Below, one piece after another: positions 14,659-16,261 of a DNA stretch of 16,261 nt; positions within the stretch are counted from its first letter, which is position 1; each line of letters opens with the position of its first letter. The translations under genes were made by a program, and so were the position numbers. This stretch comes from Planctomycetota bacterium (GTDB lineage Bacteria > Planctomycetota > Planctomycetia > Planctomycetales > Planctomycetaceae), in assembly GCA_026692825.1 (NCBI GenBank), contig JAPLOC010000268.1, positions 949-17,209 on the forward strand, in the 5' to 3' direction. The notes beneath the pieces were generated by a model. The model saw only the letters and a list, made by a program, of their open reading frames with translations. It ran no database searches and was not told the origin of the DNA.

Positions 14659-15357
14659 CAAATCTTCTTGGGTGAACAGGCTGGGTTGCATGCGTCCACT
14701 ATCGCTGAGCCCTTTTCAGGATGTTCCCATTTTTTAGTAATACAACACTCCTTTTCCGCGCAGAGACACTTTGCGATCGCTTTCAGCTCCGCATTGTGAT
14801 CTTCCAAACTGCCTCCACCATCTGGAAGTTTCGCGGTCCGCTTTCCCCACCGATACATCTCGCCTAGAATCTGAATCGCGACGTCTCCACAGCCCATGTC
14901 CTTTCCCGTCATTATCAACATCATGTACTCATATTGCTCGGTTACAGACATGTAGCCGGTGGCAGCGCAAAGCTCGGGATCCTGCGTATTGCTACATCGC
15001 ACTTGTGGCCTTCGATCCTTGGTGTCAGTCGGAGGATTTCTCAGAGTTGCGAATCTACCCGCTATTGTCGACTCCCAATTGAGTTTTTCAAGACACATTC
15101 TCAAACACTTAATTCCGCAGTCAAGCCAGTCATTGGTTTTTGCGGACTCTGGAGGCGCTTCGCGCCAGGCGTTTTTGAGCTTATCCAACTTACTTGATAG
15201 AGCAGATTTCGCCGCGCTGCATCCCGCGGCTCCCACAATTAACAAGAGGCCGATCGCGATCGGAATAAGGACAAGGTTGCCACTCGGATCGAGGCAATAG
15301 GTAGGCCGTCCCAAACAGAACTGCAGAAGTGACGGATCGATAGTGGGGCGGAAAAAA
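14658..15357 (-). CDS. RHS C-terminal tip domain (candidate toxin)
   Basis: This is the 3' part of the RHS gene, in a frame one base off the core. It begins after the T-run at 15357-15352 (FRPTIDPSLLQFCLGRPTYC). The RHS boundary signature is LGRPTYCLDPSG, followed by a membrane-like segment (LVLIPIAIGLLLIVGAAG) and about 185 residues rich in Cys, including CGIKCLRMC, RCSNTQDPELC and KCLCAEKECC. In RHS proteins the part after DPSG is the exchangeable effector. No known nuclease, deaminase or other toxin motif was recognised. It may act in or through a membrane, given the hydrophobic segment, or be a disulfide-stabilised extracellular domain. Its stop overlaps the next gene. Confidence 0.6.
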
Positions 15358-16261
15358 TCGTCCCGTTGGTACCAGGTCCGTAGGAACGTGAACGCGCGTG
15401 ATAGATACCGATGTCTGCGTCATAGAAATGACAACCGAGAAAATTGGTCCATTTTACCGCAGACGACGGCAGCGGGATAAAGACCGAGGTCATTGCGGCA
15501 GGGTATCCGTATGGCGTTAGCGAAAACCGCTCAATTACAGTCGCGTCGCTACTGAACGTACCTGTGACGTTCCAATTCGCATCGTGCGAGGCATATAGAC
15601 ACTCATTGAGCGTCCCTCCTCCGGTCGTGTCACGATCCCGCACAACGAGATCGTCGATGTACCGGAGTCCCCAGACGAACTGCCGTTCGGCGGCCGTAGC
15701 GGCCCCCACGCGCTCTTCGACCACCTGCCAACCGGTCGAGAAGAACAGCTGGCGAGTTTCGCTCAGGACTCCGGCGATGTACGACTTGCGGACCACTCGG
15801 AACGTCCGTCCATCGTAGGAATTCTCCTGAACCGTCTGCAATGTCGGCACATCGACGAGTTTCACCAGCCGGTTCCACGCGTCGTACGTCGCGGAGAACC
15901 CTTTGGTCGGGTCCGCTGGCTGCGGAACGGTCGTCATGTTCCCGTTCCGGTTGTACGTCGGTGCGGTCCACGCCGAACCGACCGAGTTCGTCACCCCGGT
16001 AATCTCGTTGACCTTATTATCAGATCGCGACTGCACGAGATCCCAGGAGCTGTTCCCATCCGAGTCTTCCCGAAATCCCTGCCAGTTGCCAGTGGCATCC
16101 AGCGTCCAGCACTGTTCGAACGTCTTGGTTCCGCCGGTGATCGCGGTCTTCGAGCCGTTCAACGTCCCCCGCTGCATGTCGATCAATCGGTAGGTGCGGT
16201 CGTAAGCGTACAGTTCGTCAAACGCCTTGCCGTAGCTGGCTGCCACCGGATCTTCTCGGTA
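15352..16261 (-). CDS. RHS-repeat protein core, 5' end beyond the window
   Basis: The frame is open from the right edge. It carries YD-type repeats: ELYAYDRTYRLIDMQRGT, GFSATYDAWNRLVKL and ENSYDGRTFRVVRKSY. The RHS core end follows (RFSLTPYGYPAA, NFLGCHFYDADIGIYHARSR). These repeats form a hollow beta shell that encloses the C-terminal tip. As written the frame derails after GPGTNGTIF at 15352; one extra T in the T6 run joins it to FRPTIDPSLLQF and the tip domain. The N-terminal delivery part lies outside the window. The protein is probably exported or surface-bound, based on the family. Confidence 0.8.

Noticed and set aside
1..16261. CRISPR array
   Set aside because: No set of regularly spaced direct repeats with unique spacers is present; the 5550 repeats have no spacers and the 13423 repeats number only two.

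Overview
The window looks like the end of an integrated, phage-like element joined to a stretch of chromosome from a GC-rich bacterium, most likely a planctomycete. That assignment is an inference from gene style: a Tat-exported conserved protein next to rpmA, an RHS gene, helicase and transposase debris, and weak Shine-Dalgarno signals. No marker gene proves it.

Left part (1 to about 7530), mobile element. A leftward module on the minus strand runs from two tRNA genes (4664-4594, 4584-4512) through a structured RNA ending in a U-tract (4444-4343). It continues with a DEDDy 3'-5' exonuclease (4224-3094), a RecA-like/Sak4-like ATPase (2997-1459) and an SSB-like protein split by one frameshift (1349-499). 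It ends with a tRNA-like sequence (410-306) and a zinc-ribbon gene cut by the window edge (260-1). Exonuclease, annealing ATPase and SSB together form a recognisable phage recombination/replication set. Upstream lie csrA (5139-4903) and a small HTH, excisionase-like gene (about 5504-5235). A control region at 5550-5707 has three tandem 11-bp repeats, inverted copies of the same motif and a promoter-like sequence on each strand. Rightward from it run a basic helical protein (5820-6182) and a tyrosine recombinase (6195-7445), which ends 9 bases before a tRNA-Arg(TCT) gene (7455-7528). This is probably one end of the element.

Middle part (7530-9208), ordinary chromosome: a promoter, a Tat-signal protein (8005-8745), rpmA for ribosomal protein bL27 (8809-9093) and a strong intrinsic terminator (9177-9208).

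Right part (9209-13732), a genomic scrapyard. It holds a transposase remnant, a hairpin-forming repeat found twice, the C-terminal half of a large SNF2-like helicase with a frameshift, two uncertain small ORFs, an apparently intact small methyltransferase (12291-12893), open frames without starts, and a 95-bp-period duplication.

Right edge (13733-16261), minus strand: the C-terminal end of an RHS protein with a roughly 200-residue Cys-rich variable tip. A membrane-anchored leucine-rich-repeat-like protein starts inside the RHS stop codon (TGATG overlap). This is the layout of a polymorphic toxin with a cognate immunity gene, although both genes carry a frameshift as written.

The SSB-like, RHS and LRR frameshifts are all repaired by adding one T to a T-run on the coding strand. 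This should be settled before calling any of the three a pseudogene.
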